The translations under genes and the position numbers were made by a program. A stretch of 64,000 bases of DNA from Pseudoxanthomonas daejeonensis (GTDB lineage: Bacteria > Pseudomonadota > Gammaproteobacteria > Xanthomonadales > Xanthomonadaceae), in contig NZ_PDWN01000008.1 of the NCBI RefSeq assembly GCF_010093205.1, positions 124,001 to 188,000 of the forward strand, written 5' to 3'. The notes under the pieces are model-generated. The model saw only the letters and a list, made by a program, of their open reading frames with translations. It did not search any database and was not told where the DNA came from. This document shows positions 27,830-37,775 of this stretch, one piece after another. Positions within the stretch are counted from its first letter, which is position 1, and each line of letters opens with the position of its first letter.

Positions 27830-29356
27830 TCACCAGCGCAGCCGCCGCGACGCGAGGGTGCTGCCCAGTCGTGCGTACAAGGCGCGTGCCTCGGCCTCGG
27901 GCAGGAAACGGATCCGCAAGGGTGGCGACATCGCGCCGGCGCCGGCGGTATCCATCCACAGCGATGCGGTGCCCAGCCAGCGGTCCAGCGGCGAGCGCTG
28001 CAGACGCAGTGCCTGCAGCTTGTCGACCTCGGCGAAACGCCACCAGCGTGACCACCAGCCGCCGCGCACCGCGACCAGGCGCGCATCGATCGAGTAACCC
28101 AGCCGGCCGGCCTGGCGCCACGCGGCATATGCCGACCACGGCAACCACAGCAGCACCAGCAGGCCCCAGGCGCCCAGCTGCCAGGCCAGCACGCCGGCCA
28201 GCAGCAGGGTCCATGGCGCACCGGAGGCGAACACGCGCCACCATGCATTGCGCGGCAACGGGTGCCAGTGCGCCGGCGGCCAGGCCACGCCCGGCAGCAG
28301 GTGCGCGGCCAGGGCGTCGCAGGCCTCTGGCGTGGCGATCGGCGCCAGTTCGCGCAGCTTGCGCGGATCGTTCTCCTGGCCGCCGGTGGCCGTGTCGATG
28401 CGCAGGCTCCTGCGACCGAACCAGCGATGCAGCAGCGTTTCCTGCAGGAACCAGGCCTGGATCCTGCGCGGCGCCACGCTGGTGCGCATCCGCGCGAACA
28501 GCCCGCGCTCGACGGTGAGCCGGCGTTGCATCTCGCTCAGGCGGAAGCCGTGGTACTGGCTCAGCGCCAGGGCGACCGACAGCACGCGCAACAGGAAGAC
28601 GAACACGCCGATGGCCACCAGCGCCGCGCTGGCCGTGCCCATCCAGCCCAGGTGCAGGTCGCCGGCGTAACCAGCTGCTTCGCGGAACGAATCCTCGGCG
28701 TAGCGCGCGATCAGGCGCTCGTCAGGGAACAGCTGCCAGAACAGGCCGAAGCCGGCGGCGAACACGATCATGCCGCGGTTGGACACCAGGCCCAGGCGCA
28801 CCACCTCGGCGGTGGACAGGGCCAGCAACGCGTGGCTGTCGTCGGCTGGCGCGATCGAAGCATCAGTGCTATCGGGGTTGGCCGGTTCCGCGCCGCGATG
28901 CCTTACCAGTCGCTCCAGCGCCAGTGCCTCGTCCATGCCGAGCACGCGCATCTGCGCCTCGGGCTTCTGCCCACCGGCCGATTCCAGGCGCACCTCGGCG
29001 ACCTTGAAAACCCGGTGCAGCAACGACTGGTGCAGGCCGACGTTGTGGATCCTGGCGAACGGGATTTCGCGCTGCGAGCGCTGCAGCAGTCCGCTGCGGA
29101 TGGTGATGCCATCGCGGCCGATGCGGTAGCGATAGGTGAAGTACTGCAGCAACGACACCGCGACCAGCGCGCCGACGCCGATCAGCGGCGCCAGTTCCCA
29201 CCAGCCCTCGGTGTTGCCGCGGCGACCGGCGAACAGCAAAACGACCAGCGGCACGATGAACTGCCGGAGCTGCTGCAGCAGCACGAACAGCCATGACCAC
29301 GGATGCAGGCGGTGTTCGCCTGGAGCAACGGCGACGGAGGCGGGGGCGTCGCTCAC
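27830..29356 (-). CDS. bPH2 (DUF304) membrane protein, YdbT-like
   Basis: The 508-residue product contains repeated units of paired membrane helices followed by a bacterial PH-like (bPH2) domain. The first unit is WSWLFVLLQQLRQFIVPLVV with YRIGRDGITIRSGLLQRSQR, IPFARIHNV and LLHRVFKVAEVRLESAGG. The second is around GLFARMRTSVAPRRIQAW, and the third is around WWSRWWRFAEVDKLQALRLQ. This is the layout of Bacillus YdbT. The GTG start at 29356 overlaps the stop of the smaller bPH2 gene (GTGA), so the two are coupled. YdbS/YdbT-type proteins have been linked to defence against antimicrobial compounds, but the molecular activity is not known. Confidence 0.85.
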   Translation of the reverse strand: MSDAPASVAVAPGEHRLHPWSWLFVLLQQLRQFIVPLVVLLFAGRRGNTEGWWELAPLIGVGALVAVSLLQYFTYRYRIGRDGITIRSGLLQRSQREIPFARIHNVGLHQSLLHRVFKVAEVRLESAGGQKPEAQMRVLGMDEALALERLVRHRGAEPANPDSTDASIAPADDSHALLALSTAEVVRLGLVSNRGMIVFAAGFGLFWQLFPDERLIARYAEDSFREAAGYAGDLHLGWMGTASAALVAIGVFVFLLRVLSVALALSQYHGFRLSEMQRRLTVERGLFARMRTSVAPRRIQAWFLQETLLHRWFGRRSLRIDTATGGQENDPRKLRELAPIATPEACDALAAHLLPGVAWPPAHWHPLPRNAWWRVFASGAPWTLLLAGVLAWQLGAWGLLVLLWLPWSAYAAWRQAGRLGYSIDARLVAVRGGWWSRWWRFAEVDKLQALRLQRSPLDRWLGTASLWMDTAGAGAMSPPLRIRFLPEAEARALYARLGSTLASRRLRW

Positions 29357-29883
29357 AGCGCGTCGTCGGCTTCGACCTGGCGGGCCAGGTGCGCGCGCAG
29401 CGCTTCGGCATCGTCCAGTGCCAGCAGCGGCAGCTTCACCGCGGCCATGCGCGTGCCGGCGGTATGCACCACCAGCGTGGCCAGGCCGAGTTTTCGTTCC
29501 AGCGGACCGCGTTCCAGGTCCAGGTGCTGCACGCGCGAAACCGGTACCAGCGTTTCGGTGCGCCACAGGCCGCCGCGGCGGGTGGCGAAGCCGTCGGCAT
29601 CGAGCTTCCAGCCGATGCGACGATGCCGCAGCAGGCCCACGTACACGCCCAGCAACAGGCCCGCGACGCCGGCGGCGATGGCGGTCGGGATGCGGGGTGT
29701 GTCGGCCAGCCCCGAGACAAGCATGCCGATACCGAAACCGGACGGGATGGCGAACGCGAAGCCCGCGCCGATGGCATACAGCAGGGCGCCGCGCCGGGGC
29801 AGTGGCTGCCAGTCGGCGGTGGCGATGGCGTCGTGGAGGTTCGTATCCAGCGCAGGAGGCGCAACAGCCGGCGATTCGGTCAC
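29353..29883 (-). CDS. bPH2 (DUF304) membrane protein, YdbS-like
   Basis: The product is 176 residues with two membrane helices (LLYAIGAGFAFAIPSGFGIG and AIAAGVAGLLLGVYVGLL), followed by one bPH2 domain: WKLDADGFATRRGGLWRTE, LVPVSRVQHLDLERGPLERKL and ATLVVHTAG. This matches YdbS, the usual partner of YdbT. Start is GTG 29883; no ATG fits the beginning. It is translated just ahead of the larger gene with a 4-nt overlap. The two probably form one membrane complex. Confidence 0.85.
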   Translation of the reverse strand: MTESPAVAPPALDTNLHDAIATADWQPLPRRGALLYAIGAGFAFAIPSGFGIGMLVSGLADTPRIPTAIAAGVAGLLLGVYVGLLRHRRIGWKLDADGFATRRGGLWRTETLVPVSRVQHLDLERGPLERKLGLATLVVHTAGTRMAAVKLPLLALDDAEALRAHLARQVEADDAL

Positions 29884-29983
29884 GGAGTCTTCAAGGTCGA
29901 TGGACTGACCGGATCGTAAGCGTTCGCGCGCCGGGATGCGCACCCGGACGCGACCTGGCGACGCGGTGATGCTTCGCGGACGG

Positions 29984-30910
29984 CTAGGCCGGGCGCTTGG
30001 CCCACTCGCGGCGTTCGTACGGATTGATCTCGCCACTGCCCGGCGGGCGCAGGGTGTAGCGCTTGTACGTCCACTGGTACTGGGATGGATCGCGCCGGGT
30101 GATGCGCTCGACCTCGGCATTGAGGCAGGTCACGGCGGCGACCGGGTTGGCATCGGCGATCGCCGCCGGTGCGGCCTCGACATGCAGGGCGAACCCCGGG
30201 CCGTCGCCGATCCGTTCGCACCACGCCATCAGCACCGGCGCGCCGGTGCGTTCGGCCAGTCGCGACAGCAGGGTCATGGTCAGCGCCTGCACGCCGAAGA
30301 ACGGGGCGAACTCGCCATCCCCGGCCTTGGGCTGCTGGTCGGGCAGGATGCCGACCGCACCGCCTTCCTTGAGCATTTTCCAGAGCTGGCGCACCGCGGC
30401 GCCCTCGGCACGGACCTGGCGCACGTTGTCGACGCCGCGGACCTGCTGCAGGAATTCGTCGCCCACGGCCGAGTCGGGCGGCCGGTACACGATCGCGATC
30501 TGCCCGCGCGAGGCCAGCCACTGGTTCAGCAGCTCCCAGTTGCCGAAATGCGGCGCGGCCACGATCACGCCGCGGCCGGCGGCCAGGGCCTGGTCGTAGA
30601 GGTCTGCCCCGTGGATCTCGCGGAGCAGGGCCAGGTTCTCGGCCGGGGGGCGGGTCCAGAGCTTCAGGGTTTCCAGCGCCTGCCGGGCCGTGGTCCGCAG
30701 GATGCGCCGGTGCAGGGCGTCGCGTTCGGCGCCGGTCACCTGCGGGAATGCCAGCTCGAGGTTGCGCCGGGCGACCCGGCTTTCGCGGGCGCCGCCCAGT
30801 CGCCACAGCGCGGCGATGCCGTCGCCAAGCCGGTAGACGACCGACCAGGGAAGAGCGCCGAGCAAGCGGGTGGCGGTGACGAGGAGGCGGGCCTGGCGTT
30901 GGGCGGACAT
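29984..30910 (-). CDS. lpxL: Lipid A biosynthesis acyltransferase (LpxL/HtrB family)
   Basis: These inner-membrane enzymes add a secondary acyl chain from acyl-ACP to Kdo-lipid A. The 308-residue product has the catalytic HFGNWE motif (H-x4-E) in GVIVAAPHFGNWELLNQW, the downstream GILPDQQPKAGDGEFAPFFG, and the conserved ending YQWTYKRYTLRP with NPYERRE. The N-terminal region VTATRLLGALPWSVVYRLG is the usual membrane-proximal part. Substrate (lauroyl, myristoyl or other chain) cannot be decided. The ATG at 30910 is 124 bp from the divergent dtd start. Confidence 0.92.
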   Translation of the reverse strand: MSAQRQARLLVTATRLLGALPWSVVYRLGDGIAALWRLGGARESRVARRNLELAFPQVTGAERDALHRRILRTTARQALETLKLWTRPPAENLALLREIHGADLYDQALAAGRGVIVAAPHFGNWELLNQWLASRGQIAIVYRPPDSAVGDEFLQQVRGVDNVRQVRAEGAAVRQLWKMLKEGGAVGILPDQQPKAGDGEFAPFFGVQALTMTLLSRLAERTGAPVLMAWCERIGDGPGFALHVEAAPAAIADANPVAAVTCLNAEVERITRRDPSQYQWTYKRYTLRPPGSGEINPYERREWAKRPA

Positions 30911-31034
30911 GGAGCAAGTCTAGCGGCCGGGCGTGCAAAGCTGCCGGTGTCACCCGGTCCGCGCCTCCGCATGGGATGACAAACCCGGAGCCGCCGCCGA
31001 TGCTGGCGCATCTTCACCGCGCGGTGTCCCGTCC

Positions 31035-31475
31035 ATGCTTGCCCTGATCCAGCGTGTCGCCCGGGCCTCTGTCGAGGTCGATGGCCAGGTGGTCGGCCAG
31101 GTCGGGGATGGCCTGCTTGCCCTGGTCGGGGTCCAGCCCGGCGATGACGCGAGCAAGGTGAAGCGAATGACCGAAAGGCTGCTCGGTTATCGGGTTTTCG
31201 CCGACGATGCCGGCAAGATGAATCGTTCGCTGGCCGATACCGGCGGTGGACTGTTGCTGGTCAGCCAGTTCACCCTGGTCGCCGATACCGATGCCGGGAT
31301 GCGCCCCAGCTTCAGTACCGCCGCGCCGCCCGATGCCGCTGAACGGGTTTTCAGCCAGCTGGTCGAAAGCTGTCGCAACCAGCATGCCGGCGGGGTGGAA
31401 ACCGGGCGGTTCGGCGCCCATATGGTAGTCAGCCTGGTCAATGACGGCCCGGTCACCTTCCTGCTTCGGGCCTGA
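31035..31475 (+). CDS. dtd: D-aminoacyl-tRNA deacylase
   Basis: Dtd hydrolyses D-amino acids (and glycine from tRNA-Ala) from mischarged tRNA, a proofreading step in the cytosol. The 146-residue product starts MLALIQRVARASVEVDGQVV and keeps the two active-site signatures: GLLLVSQFTLVADTD and the Gly-cisPro region in VSLVNDGPVTFLL. Length matches E. coli Dtd (145). It is followed by the rpoD promoter region; its own promoter is not obvious. Confidence 0.95.
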   Translation: MLALIQRVARASVEVDGQVVGQVGDGLLALVGVQPGDDASKVKRMTERLLGYRVFADDAGKMNRSLADTGGGLLLVSQFTLVADTDAGMRPSFSTAAPPDAAERVFSQLVESCRNQHAGGVETGRFGAHMVVSLVNDGPVTFLLRA

Positions 31476-31545
31476 AGGCCGCTGAACGCGAGCCGCCCGC
31501 AAGTGGTTGACGCATAAGGAATGTCCGGCTTTCCGGCCGGCCCCC

Positions 31546-31554
31546 TGTTATAAT
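31546..31554 (+). promoter_or_regulatory. Extended -10 promoter of rpoD
   Basis: TGTTATAAT contains a perfect TATAAT at 31549-31554 preceded by TG at 31546-31547, the extended -10 form. No good -35 stands at the right distance: TTGACG at 31507-31512 is 36 nt away. The predicted transcript starts near 31561, about 37 nt before the rpoD ATG. Confidence 0.75.
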
Positions 31555-31597
31555 GCTAGGTTCTCTTCACCAACCTGATCCCGGTGGCGCGCCGCAC

Positions 31598-33454
<1,857 letters not shown>

Positions 33455-33480
33455 CCGGGCTGTTCGACGTCACGCGACAC

Positions 33481-33514
33481 CGGAAGGCCCCGCATGCGGG
33501 GCCTTCCGCTTTTC
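33481..33514 (+). terminator. Rho-independent terminator of rpoD
   Basis: CGGAAGGCCCCGC and its exact reverse complement form a 28-nt perfect palindrome at 33481-33508, followed by CTTTT. It lies 27 nt after the rpoD stop and upstream of the tRNA gene. Confidence 0.85.
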
Positions 33515-33574
33515 CGGTCCGGGAGCCGGCGGCTGGGCGCGGATGCGTGCGCTCCACTACACTTTCCCTGCTAC

Positions 33575-33647
<73 letters not shown>

Positions 33648-33832
33648 TGTCCCGGCGCCATCGCCTCGCGCGCAGGTCTGCCCCGAAAAGGGGCTCGCCT
33701 TGCAGAGGCATCCTGTCGTCGGCACTCCCGGTGGTACGTTAGGCACAACCCGCAGTGGACGCCGTCCTCGTCCAGCCAGCGGGTCGGATGCAGTTCCGTC
33801 CCAACCCGGAAACGAACATCAGGAGTGGAACC

Positions 33833-34171
33833 ATGAACAGCAGTGCCAGCAGGGCAGTACTGGTTTCGATCGTCGTGGCCGCCGCCGCGATTTCAGGATG
33901 TGCGAGCACGCCCAGGGACGCCGACACCTTCGGGCGCGGTGTCTCGGGCGAGGTGCAAAGCGTGGAGTGGGGCACCATCCAGGCGTTGCGCCCCGTGGCG
34001 ATCGAGAGCGGCCGCAGGCTCACCAGCGATACCAGTGCGGTCGAATTCACCGTGCGCCTTGAGTCGGGGAAATCCATCGTGGTCGTGCAGCCGGGCACGG
34101 TCGGGGACTACCGGGTCGGCGACCGCGTCCGCGTCACCAACGACGGCACGCAGACCCGCGTCGCGCGCTGA
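33833..34171 (+). CDS. Small lipoprotein of unknown function
   Basis: ATG 33833 follows AGGAGTGG, a strong ribosome-binding site. The 112-residue product has a lipoprotein signal (RAVLVSIVVAAAAISGC) and then a compact beta-rich domain: GVSGEVQSVEWGTIQALRPV, VEFTVRLESGKSIVVVQPG and YRVGDRVRVTNDGTQTRVAR. The pattern recalls the C-terminal domain of SlyB/Pcp-type outer-membrane lipoproteins, but without the glycine-zipper membrane part. It is convergent with copB, separated by a hairpin. Confidence 0.8.
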   Translation: MNSSASRAVLVSIVVAAAAISGCASTPRDADTFGRGVSGEVQSVEWGTIQALRPVAIESGRRLTSDTSAVEFTVRLESGKSIVVVQPGTVGDYRVGDRVRVTNDGTQTRVAR

Positions 34172-34204
34172 GTCCCGCCCGCTCCGACGGTGGTGCGGTT
34201 ACCG

Positions 34205-34239
34205 GGCGCGTGGCTGGCTTTCGCAGCCGGCCACGCGCC
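34205..34239. terminator. Hairpin between convergent lipoprotein and copB genes
   Basis: GGCGCGTGGC (34205-34214) pairs perfectly with GCCACGCGCC (34230-34239), and TGGCT/AGCCG extends it inward, leaving loop TTCGC. It sits between two stop codons on opposite strands and probably ends both transcripts. There is no T run longer than three. Confidence 0.6.
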
Positions 34240-34273
34240 TGTCCGTTTCCGTGCAAGGCGACGCGCGCAACCG

Positions 34274-35317
34274 CTAGAACCACCAGCGCACGCCGGCGAC
34301 CCAGCGCGTTTCATGTGCCGCCTCGCCCGCGCCTCGACGGTGATCGGCGGTGCCGCCATAAGTGCGCTCGTACGCGAGCCCGACATACGGGGCGAACTGG
34401 CGGTCGACCTCGTAACGCAGCCGTAATCCGGCTTCGACCGAGGACAGGCCCGAGCCAGTACCACGCTCCGGATCGGCACGGCCCATGAACTCCACTTCCA
34501 CCAGCGGCTGCAGGATGAGGCGGCTGGTGAACAGCAGTTCGTACTCGATCTCGGCGGTAAACATGCTTTGCCCGCCCGCGCCGAGGTATGCGGTGGCCGC
34601 GACTTCGAACTTGTATGGGGCCATGCCCTGCACGCCGACCGCCGCCCAGGTCTGCGAGGGCCCAGGATTGAAGTCGTGGCGTACGCCGGCCAGGAAGTCC
34701 CACCACGGGCTGATGCCGCGCCCGTAGAGCGCTTCCAGGTCGGCAGATGCGGTGCGGCCGTGCTCGCGCTCGCCTTCGCTGCGCAGCCACAGGCGCCGGA
34801 CGTCGCCGCCGATCCAGGCCTTGCCTTCCCACGCCTGGCCGGTGCCGGGGTCGGCATCCCATGCCTCGAAGCGGTTGAAGCGCACCAGGCTGTGGATGTC
34901 GCCGCCGTGCGCGTGGCCATGCTGCAGCGGAGCGAAGGCGGCGGCGCGGTCGGCTTCGGTAGGGATGGGAATGGGCTCGCGTGGTGCCTGCTCCCGCACC
35001 TGCGCGCGCGGGCTGCGTGGCGTGCAATGCCCCATCGCGGCGTGTTCGGGAGGGCAGGCCGGGTCGTTCGCATCGAATGCCGCGGAGCCGGCCTGTGGAC
35101 GCTTGCAGTGACCCATGGCGGCATGCTCTGCCGTGCAGTCGTCGACGGCTTGTGCAGAAGGCGCCTTGGCTGGAACTGCGGCGGGCACCGGCGCGGACGC
35201 GGGCAACGTGCAGTGGCCCATCGCCGCATGCTCCGCCGTGCAGCCGGCCTGCGCCTGCGCGAACGCGGGCGCGCCGAGGGCCAGCACCATGGCAATGCGG
35301 AGTGTCGCGCGGCTCAT
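34274..35317 (-). CDS. copB: Copper resistance outer-membrane protein CopB
   Basis: The 347-residue product has a signal peptide (RIAMVLALGAPAFAQAQA), then three near-identical Cys/His/Met motifs, C-x-x-EHAAMGHC, at about residues 26-92. These are likely Cu(I)-binding sites. The rest is the PcoB/CopB barrel: FNRFEAWDADPGTGQAWEGK, ISPWWDFLAGVRHDFNPGP, FEVAATAYLGAGGQSMFTAE, LRYEVDRQFAPYVGLAYERT, ending VAGVRWWF with terminal Phe for outer-membrane insertion. CopB acts with CopA in copper sequestration or export. ATG 35317 overlaps the copA stop (ATGA), so the two are coupled. Confidence 0.93.
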   Translation of the reverse strand: MSRATLRIAMVLALGAPAFAQAQAGCTAEHAAMGHCTLPASAPVPAAVPAKAPSAQAVDDCTAEHAAMGHCKRPQAGSAAFDANDPACPPEHAAMGHCTPRSPRAQVREQAPREPIPIPTEADRAAAFAPLQHGHAHGGDIHSLVRFNRFEAWDADPGTGQAWEGKAWIGGDVRRLWLRSEGEREHGRTASADLEALYGRGISPWWDFLAGVRHDFNPGPSQTWAAVGVQGMAPYKFEVAATAYLGAGGQSMFTAEIEYELLFTSRLILQPLVEVEFMGRADPERGTGSGLSSVEAGLRLRYEVDRQFAPYVGLAYERTYGGTADHRRGAGEAAHETRWVAGVRWWF

Positions 35318-37116
35318 GCGCTTTCCTCCACGCGCACTTCGCGCATCATCCCGGCTTCCATGTGGTAGAGCAGGTGGCAGTGGTAAGCCCAGCGGCCGAG
35401 AACGTCGGCGCGCACGCGGTAGCTGCGACGCGTGCCGGGCGGCATGTCGACGGTGTGCTTGCGCACCTGGAACGCACCATCGGCATCTTCCAGGTCGCTC
35501 CACATTCCGTGCAGGTGGATCGGGTGCTGCATCATCGTGTCGTTGACCAGCACGATGCGCAGGCGCTCGCCGTAGTTGAGCCGGAGCGGTTCGGCGCCGG
35601 CAAACAGAATGCCGTCGAAGGACCAGGCGAACTTCTCCATGTGCCCGGTGAGGTGAAGCTCGACTTCGCGTCCAGGTTCGCGGCCGTCGGGATCGTCGAA
35701 GACACTTTTCAGGTCGGCGTAGGCGAGCACGCGGCGGCCGTTGTCGCGCAGGCCGATGCCCGGGTCGTCCAGTCGCGGGCCGCCGGGCGAGGACTGCATG
35801 TCTACCAGCGGATTGCCGCGTTCGCTGTCCGGATGGGTGACGGATGCAGCCGCGTGGCCGTCGTGACCGCCGCCGTGCATGGTCGCGCCGCAACCGCCCT
35901 CGGTGCCGTGCCGCATCATCGCACCGCAGCCGCCTTCGACAGGCGCCACCGCACCGCCGTGCGCACCGTGGCCCATGTCATCCATGGTCAGCAGCGGTCG
36001 CGGGTCGTTGCCGGGGACCGGCGCGGCCAGGCCGTGGCGAACGGCCAGCGTGCCGCGGGCGAAGCCGGTGCGGCCCATGTCCTGGGCGAAGATGGTGTAC
36101 GCGTCCTGGCCCGCGGGCTCGACGATGACGTCATAGGTTTCGGCAGCGGCGATGCGTAGCTCGTCCACCGTCACCGGGTGCACGTACTGGCCGTCGGCCG
36201 CGACCACGGTCATCTTCAGGCCCGGGATGCGCACGTCGAAATAGGTCATCGCTCCGGCGTTGACCAGTCGCAGCAACACCTTCTCGCCGGGCTGGAACAG
36301 CCCGGTCCAATTGCCCGCCGGTGGCAGGCCGTTGAGCAGGTAGGTGTAGGTGTGGCCATTGACGTCGGACAGGTCGCTGGGTGTCATCCGCATCCGGCCC
36401 CACATGCCGCGATCGGCGAGCGTGGCGCGCAGGCCGCCTTCGCCGGCATCGCGGGCGAAGTCGCCGACGGTGCGCTTGTAGTGGTTGTCGTAGGACGGGG
36501 CCTTCTTCAGCCGGCGGAACAGCGCGTCCGGCGCCAGGTCGGTCCAGTCCGAGAGCAGCAGCACGTGTTCGCGGTCGTAGTGGAACGGCGGCGGCTGCGA
36601 AGGCTCGACGATAATCGCGCCGTAGAGGCCGGCCTGTTCCTGGAACATCGAGTGGCTGTGGTACCAGTAGGTGCCGGACTGCCTGAGGGTGAAGCGGTAC
36701 AGCCAGCTCTCGCCGGGCGCGATGCCGTCGAAGCTCATGCCCGGCACGCCATCCATGTTGGCCGGCAGCAGGATGCCGTGCCAGTGGATGGAGGTCGGTG
36801 CGTCGGCGAGGCGGTTGGCGACGCGTACGGTGACCGTGTCGCCCTCGCGCCAGCGCAGCAGCGGGGCGGGCAGGCTGCCGTTGACGGTGATCGCCTGGCG
36901 CGCGCGGCCGGTGATGTTGACCTCGCGGGCACCGATGGCCAGGTCGAACGTGGTGCCGCGCAGCACCTGCGGTGACGTGCCGGGCGCGGCGAGCGCCGGC
37001 GTGCGAAGCAGGCCGCTGCCGCCGGCGAGGCCGGCGAAGGCGAGGCCCTGGACGAAACGGCGACGCGGCAGCGAAGCCACGCCGGGAGAGTGGGGGAAGC
37101 GGGTATGACGGCTCAT
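35314..37116 (-). CDS. copA: Copper resistance multicopper oxidase CopA (PcoA family)
   Basis: The 600-residue periplasmic enzyme should oxidise Cu(I) to Cu(II) and bind copper. A twin-arginine signal is present (RRRFVQGLAFAGLAGG), as in other CopA proteins that fold with copper before export. Copper-site motifs appear in order: SIHWHGI, YWYHSHSMFQEQAGL, HPIHLHGMW and the T1/T2/T3 cluster WAYHCHLLYHMEAGMM. Between domains, around residues 380-430, lies a Met/His/Cys/Gly-rich stretch (GGCGAMMRHGTEGGCGATM) that probably binds extra copper. ATG 37116 gives the shortest sensible leader before the Tat signal; the frame remains open further upstream. Confidence 0.95.
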   Translation of the reverse strand: MSRHTRFPHSPGVASLPRRRFVQGLAFAGLAGGSGLLRTPALAAPGTSPQVLRGTTFDLAIGAREVNITGRARQAITVNGSLPAPLLRWREGDTVTVRVANRLADAPTSIHWHGILLPANMDGVPGMSFDGIAPGESWLYRFTLRQSGTYWYHSHSMFQEQAGLYGAIIVEPSQPPPFHYDREHVLLLSDWTDLAPDALFRRLKKAPSYDNHYKRTVGDFARDAGEGGLRATLADRGMWGRMRMTPSDLSDVNGHTYTYLLNGLPPAGNWTGLFQPGEKVLLRLVNAGAMTYFDVRIPGLKMTVVAADGQYVHPVTVDELRIAAAETYDVIVEPAGQDAYTIFAQDMGRTGFARGTLAVRHGLAAPVPGNDPRPLLTMDDMGHGAHGGAVAPVEGGCGAMMRHGTEGGCGATMHGGGHDGHAAASVTHPDSERGNPLVDMQSSPGGPRLDDPGIGLRDNGRRVLAYADLKSVFDDPDGREPGREVELHLTGHMEKFAWSFDGILFAGAEPLRLNYGERLRIVLVNDTMMQHPIHLHGMWSDLEDADGAFQVRKHTVDMPPGTRRSYRVRADVLGRWAYHCHLLYHMEAGMMREVRVEESA

Positions 37117-37210
37117 CTGGATTCCAGCGGAGGTCGAAGCCGCAAGCCGCGGCATCGATACAGGCAGGCACTGCGCGCAGACATCGCGCGACGCGGAGGA
37201 TTGCGTCCCC

Positions 37211-37648
37211 TCAGCCGATCGGGGGGCGCCTGGGCGGTCCTTCGGCGAAGCGGTCACGGCCTTGAAACCCTACGGCCTGCCACCGCTGCTGCAACATCGG
37301 GTCCGATGCGCTGGGGGACGAAAGCGGCAGCGCCGCGAGCGCCGTCGGGCACGGACAGGCACCCGAGCAGCTGTCCTTGGCGTCGGCATCGCCGCAGCAT
37401 TCACCGGCGTGCGTCGCACCGCTGGCGGGCCCGGGGTGATGGCCCGCGTCCACTGTGTCGGTAGACGGCGGCATGGACATCGCCTGGTGACAATCGCCGG
37501 TCGCTACCGTCGACGAAATCGCAACAGCATCACGCACCGACGTCGATGACATCTGCGCCTGCAGCGTCGCCCCCGGCAACAGGGCCAGGGCGAGCAGGCA
37601 AAGCGAAAGGCGGCGGATCAGGGTCATCGTGCGGATATCGGCAGGCAT
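37211..37648 (-). CDS. copL: CopL-type metal-binding regulatory protein
   Basis: The product is 145 residues from ATG 37648 (138 from ATG 37627). It has a signal peptide (LIRRLSLCLLALALLPGATLQAQ) and a Cys/His/Met-rich middle: DCHQAMSMPPS, GECCGDADAKDSCSGACPCP. In Xanthomonas, copL is the first gene of copLAB and is required for copper-inducible expression of copA and copB. Here it lies 94 bp upstream of copA on the same strand. A MerR-type promoter is about 67 nt upstream of the start. The C-terminal half is low in motifs. Confidence 0.85.
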   Translation of the reverse strand: MPADIRTMTLIRRLSLCLLALALLPGATLQAQMSSTSVRDAVAISSTVATGDCHQAMSMPPSTDTVDAGHHPGPASGATHAGECCGDADAKDSCSGACPCPTALAALPLSSPSASDPMLQQRWQAVGFQGRDRFAEGPPRRPPIG

Positions 37649-37714
37649 CGCCACGTTAAGCGACGAATGGCGGCGGTTCAACGGATGGTGGATGAACGCC
37701 GGGTGCGGCACGTG

Positions 37715-37745
37715 ATTGCACACCCTGGAGTCAGCCCAGGGTCAA
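37715..37745 (-). promoter_or_regulatory. MerR/CueR-type copper-responsive promoter of copLAB
   Basis: Read on the minus strand: -35 TTGACC (complement of 37740-37745), a 19-bp spacer, and -10 TGCAAT (complement of 37715-37720). Across the -35 and spacer lies a perfect dyad ACCCTGG-N7-CCAGGGT (37722-37742). The 19-bp spacing, the TTGACC box and the 7-7-7 dyad are the same layout as the E. coli copA promoter controlled by CueR. The half-site sequence differs from ACCTTCC. The transcript would begin about 60 nt before copL. Confidence 0.75.
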
Positions 37746-37775
37746 GTCATGCCATTACCGGGCCAAGGGGGAGTC

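Noticed and set aside
31507-31512. TTGACG as -35 box of the rpoD promoter
   Set aside because: It lies 36 nt from the TATAAT, too far for one promoter. The extended -10 explains the promoter without it.
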